This document shows positions 36,896 to 46,100 of a DNA stretch of 64,000 bases, piece by piece (position 1 is the stretch's first letter; each line of letters begins with the position of its first letter). The DNA is taken from the NCBI GenBank assembly GCA_964587105.1, contig CAZPKG010000004.1, positions 124,001-188,000 on the forward strand, in the 5' to 3' direction. A model generated the notes under the pieces. The model searched no databases, had not been told where the DNA came from, and saw only the letters and a list, made by a program, of their open reading frames with translations. A program made the translations under genes and the position numbers. Source of the DNA: JABWCQ01 sp964587105 (GTDB taxonomy: Bacteria > Electryoneota > RPQS01).

Positions 36896-38335
36896 ATGCG
36901 CTTCTCACAGATAATACTACTTGTCATCTTCCATGCCTCTCTTGGAGAGGCCCAGACATTCAGCGATTTTCTTTCTCGCGTCAATTCCGCGCCCAACGCT
37001 GAACGGCCTGCTATTGTTGATAGCTTCATGGCTGCAGTCCCAGCCTTTCCTTATATAGAGTCCACGCTGCAGGTTCATTTCCTCTATCGAGGGACTGCCG
37101 GAACAGTTCAGGTTCCGGGTGACATGAATGGTTGGACTCCCGGCGCCGCGAATATGACGCAGGTTTCGGGAACAGACCTTTGGTACTACAGCCGCATCTT
37201 TGAAGCAGATGCCCGGCTCGATTATAAGTTCGTGACCAACGGCTCGAACTGGATTCTCGATCCCCGAAACCCGTTCACCGTTACAGGCGGGTTCGGACCA
37301 AATTCCGAACTTCGGATGCCTGAGTTTGTTCAGCCCCCCGAAATTGAGAACTATCCCGATGTACCACAAGGCGCAATCCGGGACACCATGTTCACCAGTT
37401 CAGTCATGGGGAACACTCGGCGTGTTCGGGTCTACACCCCGCCCGGTTATGCGGAGTCACAGAGTCGCTACCCGCTCCTGCTCGTTCATGACGGCCTTGA
37501 GTTCATTACTTTGGCGAGGTGCGAGCGGGTATTGAACTACCTGATCCACCACAACCAAATCCAGCCACTGATCGCTGTTTTCGTCCCCCCTGTCAGTCGA
37601 GAGGCCGAGTACGCAGGAAACCTGCAAGACCAATTTGGGCAGTTCATCACCACCGAACTTCTCCCCTTCGTCGATTCTGCCTATCGAACCGAGACCAACC
37701 CAATCCTCCGGGGAACAATGGGGTCCTCAAACGGTGGCAACATTGCCCTTTGGCTCGGAGTCACGTATCCCGAAGTTTTCGGACAGATTATCGCCTTTTC
37801 AAGCAATGTGGAGGGCAACATTAGCTCGGTACTTGAGCAGAACGCCGATCTTCCTTTGAGGTTCTACATCGACATCGGCACCTACGATATCGCAGTCCTA
37901 ATTCCGCTCGTGCATGATTTGCAACAAACTCTTGAAAATCAAGGATATCCGTATTTCTATCAGGAAATCCACGACGGCCACAGTTGGGGAAACTGGAGAA
38001 ACCACATTGACGATGCGCTGAGGTTTACTTTCCCCTCGCAGGTAAGTGCGCCCGAGCCGCCTAAGCTTCCGGTGATTATGGAGCTTGCGCAAAATTATCC
38101 AAATCCATTTAATCCAATAACTAACATTGAATTTACGCTGATTCATCGTCAGTTTGTGAGCCTTGATATCTTTGACACAACCGGACGGCTCGTAACCACT
38201 CTCGCATCAGATTTCTATGATGCTGGTTTACATGAATTTGTATTCAATGCTACAGCTGAATCGTCAGGTACCTACTTCGCTCGCCTGATCGCCGGCGGCC
38301 AGGTAGACGCGATCAAGATGGTTCTGATTAAATGA
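36896..38335 (+). CDS. T9SS-secreted esterase (enterochelin esterase/feruloyl esterase-like) with starch-binding-like N-terminus
   Basis: ATG 36896 has CGGAGG 6 nt upstream and begins a signal peptide (RFSQIILLVIFHASLGEA), giving 479 residues. Residues about 55-140 form an early-set module like CBM48 ('VQVPGDMNGWTPG', 'LDYKFVTNGSNWILDPRNP'). Residues about 165-390 are an alpha/beta hydrolase of the Esterase-D/IroE type ('RVRVYTPPGYAESQSRYPLLLVHDG'). The nucleophile is Ser278 in GSSNGG and the likely catalytic His is His362 in DGHSWG. The last 75 residues are a T9SS tail (QNYPNPFNPITN, ending IKMVLIK). Members act on siderophore esters, feruloylated or acetylated polysaccharides. Divergent position next to the starch locus suggests a carbohydrate ester substrate, but this is inference. 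Confidence 0.85.
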   Translation: MRFSQIILLVIFHASLGEAQTFSDFLSRVNSAPNAERPAIVDSFMAAVPAFPYIESTLQVHFLYRGTAGTVQVPGDMNGWTPGAANMTQVSGTDLWYYSRIFEADARLDYKFVTNGSNWILDPRNPFTVTGGFGPNSELRMPEFVQPPEIENYPDVPQGAIRDTMFTSSVMGNTRRVRVYTPPGYAESQSRYPLLLVHDGLEFITLARCERVLNYLIHHNQIQPLIAVFVPPVSREAEYAGNLQDQFGQFITTELLPFVDSAYRTETNPILRGTMGSSNGGNIALWLGVTYPEVFGQIIAFSSNVEGNISSVLEQNADLPLRFYIDIGTYDIAVLIPLVHDLQQTLENQGYPYFYQEIHDGHSWGNWRNHIDDALRFTFPSQVSAPEPPKLPVIMELAQNYPNPFNPITNIEFTLIHRQFVSLDIFDTTGRLVTTLASDFYDAGLHEFVFNATAESSGTYFARLIAGGQVDAIKMVLIK

Positions 38336-38433
38336 GGGGACACCACAAGATTCCCACTTCCAAGTCACGATCACATTTTTCCGATTTTCCATTTTTCAAA
38401 AAGTGTGAAAAAAGAATCCCCTAACACGCTCAC

Positions 38434-38461
38434 ATTACTCTTACATTATTCTATTACTCTT
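38434..38461 (+). promoter_or_regulatory. Direct repeats upstream of the response regulator
   Basis: ATTACTCTT (38434), ATTATTCTA (38445) and ATTACTCTT (38453) form a short tandem array 24 bases before the regulator start. OmpR/PhoB-family proteins bind head-to-tail direct repeats, so this could be an autoregulatory site. The spacing (11 then 8) is irregular. Confidence 0.3.
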
Positions 38462-38484
38462 GGGTGTTCCTAAGACCAAAACCC

Positions 38485-39180
38485 ATGAGCAACAAGATGA
38501 AGAATACAGTTTTAGTAGTTGAAGATGAGCACGATATTCGCGAGCTTCTTGAGTACAATCTGACCCGCGACGGGTTCAACGTCCGGGCTGTTGAAACCGG
38601 CGAACAAGCTCTTTCGGCTGTGACAACCATGCCGCCTGATCTGATCTTGTTGGACCTGATGCTGCCCGGAATCGACGGCTTACAGGTTTGCCGCAGACTC
38701 AAGTCGGATGCCGCTACGGCAAATATTCCTATATTAATGTTGACGGCAAAAGATGAGGAGACCGATGTTGTAACCGGCCTCGAACTCGGCGCCGACGACT
38801 ATGTGACCAAGCCGTTCAGCCCGAAGGTCGTGGTTGCTCGTGCCCGTGCCGTTCTGCGGAGGTTGTCGGAGCCGGTTCACGGCGAGGACGAAGTCTTGAA
38901 TTTCGACCAGATGACAATCCACCCGGGCCGTCATGAAGTTCTCGTAGAGGGCAAACTGATCGATCTGACCAACTCCGAGTTTCGCATCCTTCACCATATG
39001 GCCCGCCGCCCCGGATGGGTGTTTACGCGCTATCAACTCGTAGATGCAGTTCACGGAGAGAAGCATGCCGTCTCCGATCGGTCGGTTGATGTGATGATTG
39101 TGGGCCTTCGCCGCAAGTTAAACGAATGTGGAAATTACATTGAAACAGTCCGGGGAGTAGGCTACCGCTTCCGCACCTGA
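38485..39180 (+). CDS. PhoB/OmpR-family response regulator
   Basis: The protein has 231 residues from ATG 38485. No start has a clear ribosome site; ATG 38497 and GTG 38464 are alternatives. The receiver domain has the acidic pair Glu13/Asp14, the phospho-acceptor Asp57 (LILLDLMLPG), a conserved Thr in LMLTAKD, and the VTKPF lysine. The C-terminal winged helix of OmpR type includes 'LTNSEFRILHHMARRPGWVFTRYQL' and ends 'YIETVRGVGYRFRT'. The best match by feel is PhoB. The sensor kinase follows 41 bases downstream. No pst or pho transport genes are visible, so phosphate control is not demonstrated. Confidence 0.93.
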   Translation: MSNKMKNTVLVVEDEHDIRELLEYNLTRDGFNVRAVETGEQALSAVTTMPPDLILLDLMLPGIDGLQVCRRLKSDAATANIPILMLTAKDEETDVVTGLELGADDYVTKPFSPKVVVARARAVLRRLSEPVHGEDEVLNFDQMTIHPGRHEVLVEGKLIDLTNSEFRILHHMARRPGWVFTRYQLVDAVHGEKHAVSDRSVDVMIVGLRRKLNECGNYIETVRGVGYRFRT

Positions 39181-39221
39181 TCAACTGATTCGGGCTGGCG
39201 GTCGGACTTAACCTCACGCAT

Positions 39222-40997
39222 ATGGCTCGCCAAAAGCCGCTTTTTCGCAGACTCTTCATCCCCTATGTTGGTGTGGCCTTAGTCACGCTGGTCTTACTGT
39301 TGCTGTTCATTGGCTCAGCATTCCGGCGAGCCGAATTGAACCAACTCGAAACCAGTATCGGCCAGCGCGTCAATCTGACTCTTCCCGATATCGCGGAACG
39401 AATGGAATCCGCAACGCACGAACACCTCTGTAGCCTGCTTCGCGATCATGCGGATGCAGGCGATTTTCGTTTAACCCTGATCGATCGCACGGGCAACGTC
39501 ATCGCTGAAAGTGATACAGTTCCGGAAGCTGTTCCAAACTTGGCCAATCGCCCTGAGATTTTGGTGGCGCTGCTTGGTCGGCGGGGAAGCTCAATCCGCG
39601 AAAGTCAGGAGTTCGGTTATACCTATTGCTTTGTGGCCGAGCCGATCATAATGGACGGCATGGTCATCGGGGCTTTGCGCGGTGGCGAGCGGATTATTGC
39701 TTCACGATGGGAACTGCTGAAGCGGACCGGCGGACTAATCGGAGTATCCGTCTTCTTGGTCGGATTCGGCGTTATCCTGATCTTTTTCGTTGTTCGGCGT
39801 GTCGCCGTCCCGATTGAAACGCTTCGACAAGGCGCATCGCGCTTCGCGCAAGGCAAACTCGACGAACGTCTCGATGAACCAGACACAACTGAACTGGCGT
39901 CGCTAAGCCATGCGCTGAACCACATGGCAGGCCAACTCGATGACCGCATCCGCACTGTGGAACGCCAGCGGGAGGAGCAGGAGGCCGTACTCACGGCCAT
40001 GCTCGAGGGAGTGCTCGCGGTTGATCGCGACGGTCAAGTCATTATGATCAATAGCGCTGCCGCCAGACTCTTTGAAGTTGACCGAGAGCGCGCCAAAGGG
40101 CGCACCATTGAAGAAGCTGTTCGCAGCACGGACATTCACAACTTCGTCAGGCTTACACTCAGCGCCGCCCAGCCGGTGGAGCGCGAGATTATTCGCTACG
40201 AAAATCAGGAGCGTGTACTCCAATTACGCGGTACACCGATTTTGGACGGCGGCGACGTTGCAGGCGTCGTGATCGTAATCAACGACGTCACGCAAATGCG
40301 CCGTCTCGAAGTTACCCGCCGCGAGTTTGTTGCCAATGCCAGTCACGAACTAAAAACTCCCGTTACGGCCATTAAGGGTTCAATCGAAACCTTGCGGGAG
40401 GGTGCGATGGCCAACCCGCGCGATGCCGAACGCTTTCTGGATATGATGGCACGGCAAGCCGATTACTTGCAATCGATCATAGAAGATCTGCTTAGTCTGG
40501 CGCGAATTGAACAAGCCTCGGAGAGTAACAAGCTTGCGGCTGAACGGCAAGAATTGCTTCCAATTCTCCAAGACGCCGTCGAGGCCACCTCCACCTCAGC
40601 CGAAGCCCGCGGCCAAAAAGTCGTGCTTACATGTCCGGAAGAATTGTCTGCGACCTTCAATCCGTTCTTGATTCGGCAGGCGGTCATTAACTTGATTGAC
40701 AATGCCTGCAAGTATAGCCCGGAGCGCACGCAAGTGGACGTACGAGCCGAAATCAAAAACAAGATGCTGGTCATCTCAGTGGAAGATCGCGGCCCCGGCA
40801 TTGCCGAGAAACATCTGCCGCGCATCTTTGAACGGTTCTATCGCGTCGAAGCATCGCGCAACCGAAAGTATGGCGGCACCGGTTTAGGGCTTGCCATAGT
40901 AAAACATGCAGCCTTAGCGCACGGCGGTACGACTGAAGTTGACACGCAGTTGGGACGCGGCAGTACATTTTCAATTCACATCCCCACCGAACGTTAA
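39222..40997 (+). CDS. PhoR-like membrane sensor histidine kinase
   Basis: The protein has 591 residues. It has a first membrane helix (about 15-33), an extracytoplasmic sensor region (34-165) and a second helix (about 170-192). HAMP (about 193-245), PAS (about 255-350), HisKA with phospho-acceptor His375 (NASHELKTPVTAIKG) and HATPase domains follow, with the N box (INLIDNACKYS), G1 (EDRGPGIAE) and G2 (GGTGLGLAIVKH) boxes. The domain order matches PhoR-type kinases with a periplasmic sensor insert. It is paired with the response regulator upstream and ends at a terminator shared with the convergent gene. The signal sensed is unknown. Confidence 0.93.
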   Translation: MARQKPLFRRLFIPYVGVALVTLVLLLLFIGSAFRRAELNQLETSIGQRVNLTLPDIAERMESATHEHLCSLLRDHADAGDFRLTLIDRTGNVIAESDTVPEAVPNLANRPEILVALLGRRGSSIRESQEFGYTYCFVAEPIIMDGMVIGALRGGERIIASRWELLKRTGGLIGVSVFLVGFGVILIFFVVRRVAVPIETLRQGASRFAQGKLDERLDEPDTTELASLSHALNHMAGQLDDRIRTVERQREEQEAVLTAMLEGVLAVDRDGQVIMINSAAARLFEVDRERAKGRTIEEAVRSTDIHNFVRLTLSAAQPVEREIIRYENQERVLQLRGTPILDGGDVAGVVIVINDVTQMRRLEVTRREFVANASHELKTPVTAIKGSIETLREGAMANPRDAERFLDMMARQADYLQSIIEDLLSLARIEQASESNKLAAERQELLPILQDAVEATSTSAEARGQKVVLTCPEELSATFNPFLIRQAVINLIDNACKYSPERTQVDVRAEIKNKMLVISVEDRGPGIAEKHLPRIFERFYRVEASRNRKYGGTGLGLAIVKHAALAHGGTTEVDTQLGRGSTFSIHIPTER

Positions 40998-41015
40998 ACA
41001 CGGCAAAGGTTCATT

Positions 41016-41053
41016 AAAAAGGCCGACGCATTCACGATGCGCCGGCCTTTTCT
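41016..41053. terminator. Bidirectional terminator between convergent genes
   Basis: AAAAAGGCCG-A-CGCAT pairs with ATGCG-C-CGGCCTTTT around a TCACG loop, with A-runs and T-runs on either side. It ends the histidine kinase (plus) and the membrane glycosyltransferase (minus). Confidence 0.88.
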
Positions 41054-41068
41054 ATTGTCAACTCCAAA

Positions 41069-42685
41069 CTATCTGCGAACAAACAACTGAAACCCGTTCA
41101 GTTCCTCAGTTGCCGTATAGTGGCTTTCAATATAGCTAAAGTAGTCGTACTGTTTCAAATAGTCCAGCATTCGAAACTCACGCGGACACGCCTGAGGGTG
41201 TTCATTTGACTTAATCGCGATCAGAATCGGCGCTCTTTTCTCGATATCAGAAAAAAGGTCGCGCAGAAATGTTGATTCAAGTTTGCTCATTTCGGCGAGC
41301 TTATGATATTGAAACTCTTTCCGACTATGGTGCTTATCTACTTCGTAACACAACGGAACAGGTGCCGACACAAGATATCGGGATGCAGGAACCAAACCTA
41401 ATTGCATGATCATCGGATAAGCGGGAGCAACTCCCGTATCAATAAATAGCACAGAGTCACCGGGTTGTGTATATCGATCAACAGCTTTGTAAAGTTCCGT
41501 CGGAACGCTGCGTTCGTGCAGGAAGCGATCCATGCTGTAAACTCGAAAGACACAAAATACGAGTACTCCGGCCAGTGCAACACGACCAAGCACAATTGAA
41601 AAATAAGGAATTGCGATAGAACTGCGAGCTGTGGTGTCAGACTCTCTCGCAAAGGCAAGTGAAAACGATCCAAGCAAACTCGCAAGCGTCGCCGCTCCTA
41701 CTCCGATCGGAATGGCGTGGTACTTCCAGCCTTTTAGCTGTGCAACATAAACCACTGCAGCGGTTAGAGTCGCATAGGCCAAACCAAGAATGAGTCTGCG
41801 ACCTTCGCTACCAAAGTATCTGCTGACAAGAATCGCAATGCCGACCGCAATGGCCGGCACAATAAAATACGTCTTTGCGATTACGGCAACTATGCCGTTT
41901 GCATAGGCGTCATAATGCAGGGCCACTTCGGGCGCCCAAACATAGAGCAAAGCGTTGATCATCTCCGCCGGAACGAAGAAAAAGTGCGCGACGTAAATCA
42001 TACCGGCAGCTACAACGAACAAAAACTCAGTGGCAAGAAACGGTTTGAACCGACGAAAGGCAAGCAGCCAATAAATCTCCGGCGCCAGTGCGATGATAAG
42101 GAAGAATGGCTTTAAGCAAACTCCGACAGCGGCAGCTACGCCAATGGTTGCGGCGCGAAGTAGCGAGACCTCTTCGCCTGTCCAACTCAAGTAACGGAGA
42201 AGAATAAAGGGAAAACAGAAACTGACAAAGAGATGCTCGCGTTGACCAAATTCATTTCCGATGCCCAAGAGCATAAACCCGAGATAGGTCGAAAACACAA
42301 ATATTGCCGAGCGTGTGCCGTTCTTCTGGTCGAATTGTCTGAGTGACTTGTAAATGCTGCTTGCAGATAAGATCACAAGTAGCAGCGCAAGAACCGAAAA
42401 CGTGGGAAGAACATTCAAACCAAGGGCGCGGGAAAGAGCAACGGGAATCGTATTGAGGTACATGATCAGCGGCAAGTTGACCTCAACAAAATCAACATAA
42501 GGAACCCAGCCATCCAGAATCAGCTGCCCCTGTTGCAGCAGTAACGCGCAGTCATGATGAATCTGTAATGGAAAACGAGCGATCAGGAAGATCTTGGCCG
42601 CAATAAACCCAATCGCAATTATCAAAAAAATTGCAGATAGTCCACCTCGAGCTAAGGAAGTCTTGGCGATGCCGCTCAAAAACAT
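41069..42685 (-). CDS. Polytopic membrane protein, GT39/ArnT-like glycosyltransferase
   Basis: I choose ATG 42685, just before the first hydrophobic helix; 30 more in-frame residues upstream are Cys/His-rich and unlikely. The 538 residues carry about ten to eleven membrane helices and a soluble C-terminal domain from about residue 390. The first extracytoplasmic loop has 'HHDCALLLQQGQLILDGWVPYVDF', which matches the acidic loop region of GT39/PMT-like lipid-linked sugar transferases. The family fit is by topology and this loop only. The acceptor and sugar are unknown. It is flanked by unrelated genes and ends at the shared terminator. Confidence 0.6.
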   Translation of the reverse strand: MFLSGIAKTSLARGGLSAIFLIIAIGFIAAKIFLIARFPLQIHHDCALLLQQGQLILDGWVPYVDFVEVNLPLIMYLNTIPVALSRALGLNVLPTFSVLALLLVILSASSIYKSLRQFDQKNGTRSAIFVFSTYLGFMLLGIGNEFGQREHLFVSFCFPFILLRYLSWTGEEVSLLRAATIGVAAAVGVCLKPFFLIIALAPEIYWLLAFRRFKPFLATEFLFVVAAGMIYVAHFFFVPAEMINALLYVWAPEVALHYDAYANGIVAVIAKTYFIVPAIAVGIAILVSRYFGSEGRRLILGLAYATLTAAVVYVAQLKGWKYHAIPIGVGAATLASLLGSFSLAFARESDTTARSSIAIPYFSIVLGRVALAGVLVFCVFRVYSMDRFLHERSVPTELYKAVDRYTQPGDSVLFIDTGVAPAYPMIMQLGLVPASRYLVSAPVPLCYEVDKHHSRKEFQYHKLAEMSKLESTFLRDLFSDIEKRAPILIAIKSNEHPQACPREFRMLDYLKQYDYFSYIESHYTATEELNGFQLFVRR

Positions 42686-43186
42686 ACAACACCATATATA
42701 TGACAAAGTCACTGAACAGCATAACACAGCGTTCCGTTCAACGTAGAACGTAATGCGATGATTGCAGAAATGCAATGGTTGTCAGCTTGGAAAAGCAGCA
42801 AATAAAAGGGTAAAAAAAGTATGTCATAAAAAAGTGTGAAGCATTCTTCACACCATTGAACGGCAAGCGCACCAAACTCTAATATCGAAAATTCACCAAA
42901 CGCTGTCAAAGAATCGAATTGACCTGAATGTCTCGACGCTACGAGATCAAATTGTTGACATATTCCGCGAGAGGCATGCTCGAATCCACTCCGAAAAGTG
43001 TTCCAGCACGCCGCGCAAGATCTGTCGAAATAAATGAAAAATAGAATTTTACGTTTGCTGATAGAATGCTATGCGGCAAAATCAGATGCAAATAACAATA
43101 GCGCGGCTCTTGCGTTTGGATGAGTCGCGCCCTACATTTAAGAAATGGCCTTGGTATGCCGCCACCGATGAGAAACCGGAGGTACT
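42686..43186. other. 500-base gene-free region
   Basis: No supported gene. It holds an 8-bp perfect hairpin, GTGTGAAG-CATT-CTTCACAC (42834-42853), and near the right end a promoter candidate with an overlapping inverted repeat for the large gene at 43187. The rest is AT-rich with nothing recognisable. Confidence 0.6.
43101..43138 (+). promoter_or_regulatory. Candidate promoter with overlapping inverted repeat for the second C25-family gene
   Basis: TTGCGT (43110-43115) and TACATT (43133-43138) are 17 bases apart. GCGCGGCTC (43101-43109) and GAGTCGCGC (43122-43130) form an imperfect inverted repeat across the -35/spacer region that could be an operator. Pattern match only. Confidence 0.35.
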
Positions 43187-46100
43187 ATGAAACGCTTCCT
43201 TGTCGCTCTTCTTCTCGTGTTTTCTGTCCATTGTGCTTTTGCTGCCGGGCCATCCGTCCCGATTAGCATGTTTGGAACGCCGGAGATCACAGGCCTCGCG
43301 CCCGATCCGCTCTCAGTTACATCGTCGAGCCCTTCGTTGACAACAATCTCGATGGTCAATCCGGCCATTGAGATTACTAACGAAAATCTCGATTTCCAAT
43401 CTTGCCAAGTGGCCACTCTTTTAGGCGAGCCGGTCGTTTCCGAACCCGGAGCACCCGCAGTCCCGCGTGTCACGCGATTGTATCGCGTTCCCGAATTAGG
43501 TAGCATTGAGTTGGCGATTCGAGCCGCCGAGTTCGATGTGATCGAGAATTACAACGCCTTTCCCTTTCCAATTGAAGAAGCCGGATCCATGCGCTATGAG
43601 CGGGATCCGGCTTTTTATCGTCAAGACGCATGGTATCCGGAAAACGTAGCCGAAATATCTGAGCCGATGATCTTCCGCGATTTTCGAACTGTAACCGTTA
43701 CACTAAACCCGGTGCAGGTAAATCCGGTAACGCATCAAGCGCGAGTCTATCACAATATCTCGGTGGACATTGTCGCAAGCGATCAGCCCGGCCTCAATGA
43801 ACTGACGCGCCCGCATCGCCCGTCCGGCGCTTATGCCTCGCTCTATCGTGGCTCCATTCTCAATTTGGAGGATAGCGCTTTAGATGACGAGACCACCACG
43901 CCGGGAACATATCTAATTGTTGCTCGAGATAACGCGACTCTAAACCCCTGGGTTGATAGTCTGGTCGAATGGCGTACCCGCTGCGGTTTCGACGTGGTGC
44001 TCAGAAGATTTACGGCGCTGCCAACTTCGTTGCAAGTGAAAAATACGATTCAAGAGGTTTTCGACAACTCAGTTCCGCCCCTTGAGCACGTCTGCATAGT
44101 TGGTGATCCGCAAGGCAACTTCGCGATTCCAACCAACTCAAATAGCGGCATGGATCATTACTATGCGCGCTTGGCGGGCAACGATATTATCCCCGATGTC
44201 TCTATTGGTAGAATCTCTGTTTCTGATCAATCTCAAATGTCAACCACATGGCGAAAGCTTGTGGCCTATGAGCGCGAGCCGTTGATTGACAGCACAGGGT
44301 GGTTCTCGAAAAGTTTGCTTTACGCCATCGTGGGAATGCAGCAGCCTACGAATTTGCTCGTAACGCAATGGGCTGATCAACAGCTAAGGGAATTCACGGG
44401 AATACAAAACAACACGATTTCTTTTGCGACAGGTCAGGCCAACGCGCAGTTTATTCAAAACCAATTCAATTCCGGAATAAGTTTGTTTCTCTATGCTGGT
44501 TACTGGATTGGTACGCTACAGGATATCTCATCAAGCTGTTTAAGCGGGTCGCGGCTGCCGGTTTGCGTTCTAATGGCTGGCGGAACCGGATACTTTGAAA
44601 ACAACTTCAGCTTAGCTGAAGCATTTACATTTGCTGGCACACCTACAAGTCCCCGTGGCGGAGTTGCGGCAATTGGCTACCTCGGCGCCGACGAGAACGG
44701 TCCGTTCTTCCGAACTTTCGGTGTCGGCTTCATTCGCGGAATTAGCTCGTTGCAATTGGACAGGGTTGGTCTCTGTCAAATGGCAGGGTTCCTGACTCTA
44801 CATGAAACGTATGGTGGAAACAATCAAATCTACACCCAACGGTTGCCGCACGTAAATCTCATGGGCGATCCCGCGCTCAGAATGTGGACGGATATTCCGA
44901 CGACGCTTTCCGTTGTTCACCCGACCGCAATTGCGATTGGCGCTCGTGAATTTCAAGTCACCGTTTCTGAATCCATGACAGGGATGCCGATTCCCGATGC
45001 CTTGGTAGTGGCACAGATACAGAATGAATCTCCCATTCGGGTGCTAACAGATTCGGCTGGGTTCGCACGCCTGCCTGTAGCGATTGACAACCTCGGAACG
45101 CTTAAGTTGACGGTGACTAAGCACAATTGTAAACCCTTTCTTGCCGATGTACCTTGTCAATCAGCCGACCTAATGGTCTCGATCGACGCCTTGATCATCG
45201 ACGATGATAACATTGGCGAAACGTCAGGCAACAACAACCACGAGTTCAACCCAGGCGAGGTGATCGACTTAGATATTGTGCTGGAAAACTTTGGAACAAC
45301 TATTGAAGGAACAAATATCTCTGCGGAACTTGTTAGTCCGAGTCCTGAAGTGCAGGTTATAAACTCAATCTCAGGTTATCCGAATTTGCAACCGGGTCAA
45401 CAGTCAGTCGGCCTGACAGCATTTAGAATCCATGTATCGCCGAATATGCAGGATGAGAGTTCGACAATGCTTGAACTGCATGTGACGGCTTCCAATGAAG
45501 AAAACATTAGCGCCATCCCCGTTCTATGTCATGCCGGAGACGCCGAATTTGTTTCCTATGAAATCCTCGCGTTGCCGTGGGATCCCGGAACAAGCAGGGA
45601 TGTCATCTTAACCATTGCAAATCTTGGCACTCTCCCGATGAGCGGCGTAACCGGCGAATTGATTTCGCGGGACTCGAGTGTCACGGTTCTGGACAATGGC
45701 GGTGTTTTCGGAGATATTCAAGTCGGCGGTTCAGCGACCAACGCTCCAGATGTTTTTACAGTTGCTGCAAGCTCATTGACGCCTCGTGGCCATCAGGCTC
45801 AAATGAGACTGATTATCGAAACCGCAACCGGATTTCATGACAGTGTGGATTTCAGCATGGCTTGCGGAGCTGCCGCGCCTATCGATCCTGCGGGGCCGGA
45901 TGCCTTTGGCTACTATGCCTTCGACGACATCGATACGGCCTACGACTCACACCCGACCTTTGAGTACTTAGATCTCAGCACAGGCGGCATTGGTGAAGAT
46001 TTGAACCTGAACGATCCTGGCGAAAAGACCGATCATACGGTAATCTATTCTGTCGTTCGCGAACTTCCGTTTCAGTTTACCTATTACGGCCAAACATTTG

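Noticed and set aside
38464..39180. Assigning phoB/phoR as firm gene symbols
   Set aside because: Domain architecture fits, but the window has no pst or phoU genes and no clear Pho box, so the phosphate role is unproven.
42834..42853. Terminator or attachment site at the GTGTGAAG/CTTCACAC hairpin
   Set aside because: No T-run follows on either strand, no gene ends next to it, and no integrase or direct repeat is nearby.
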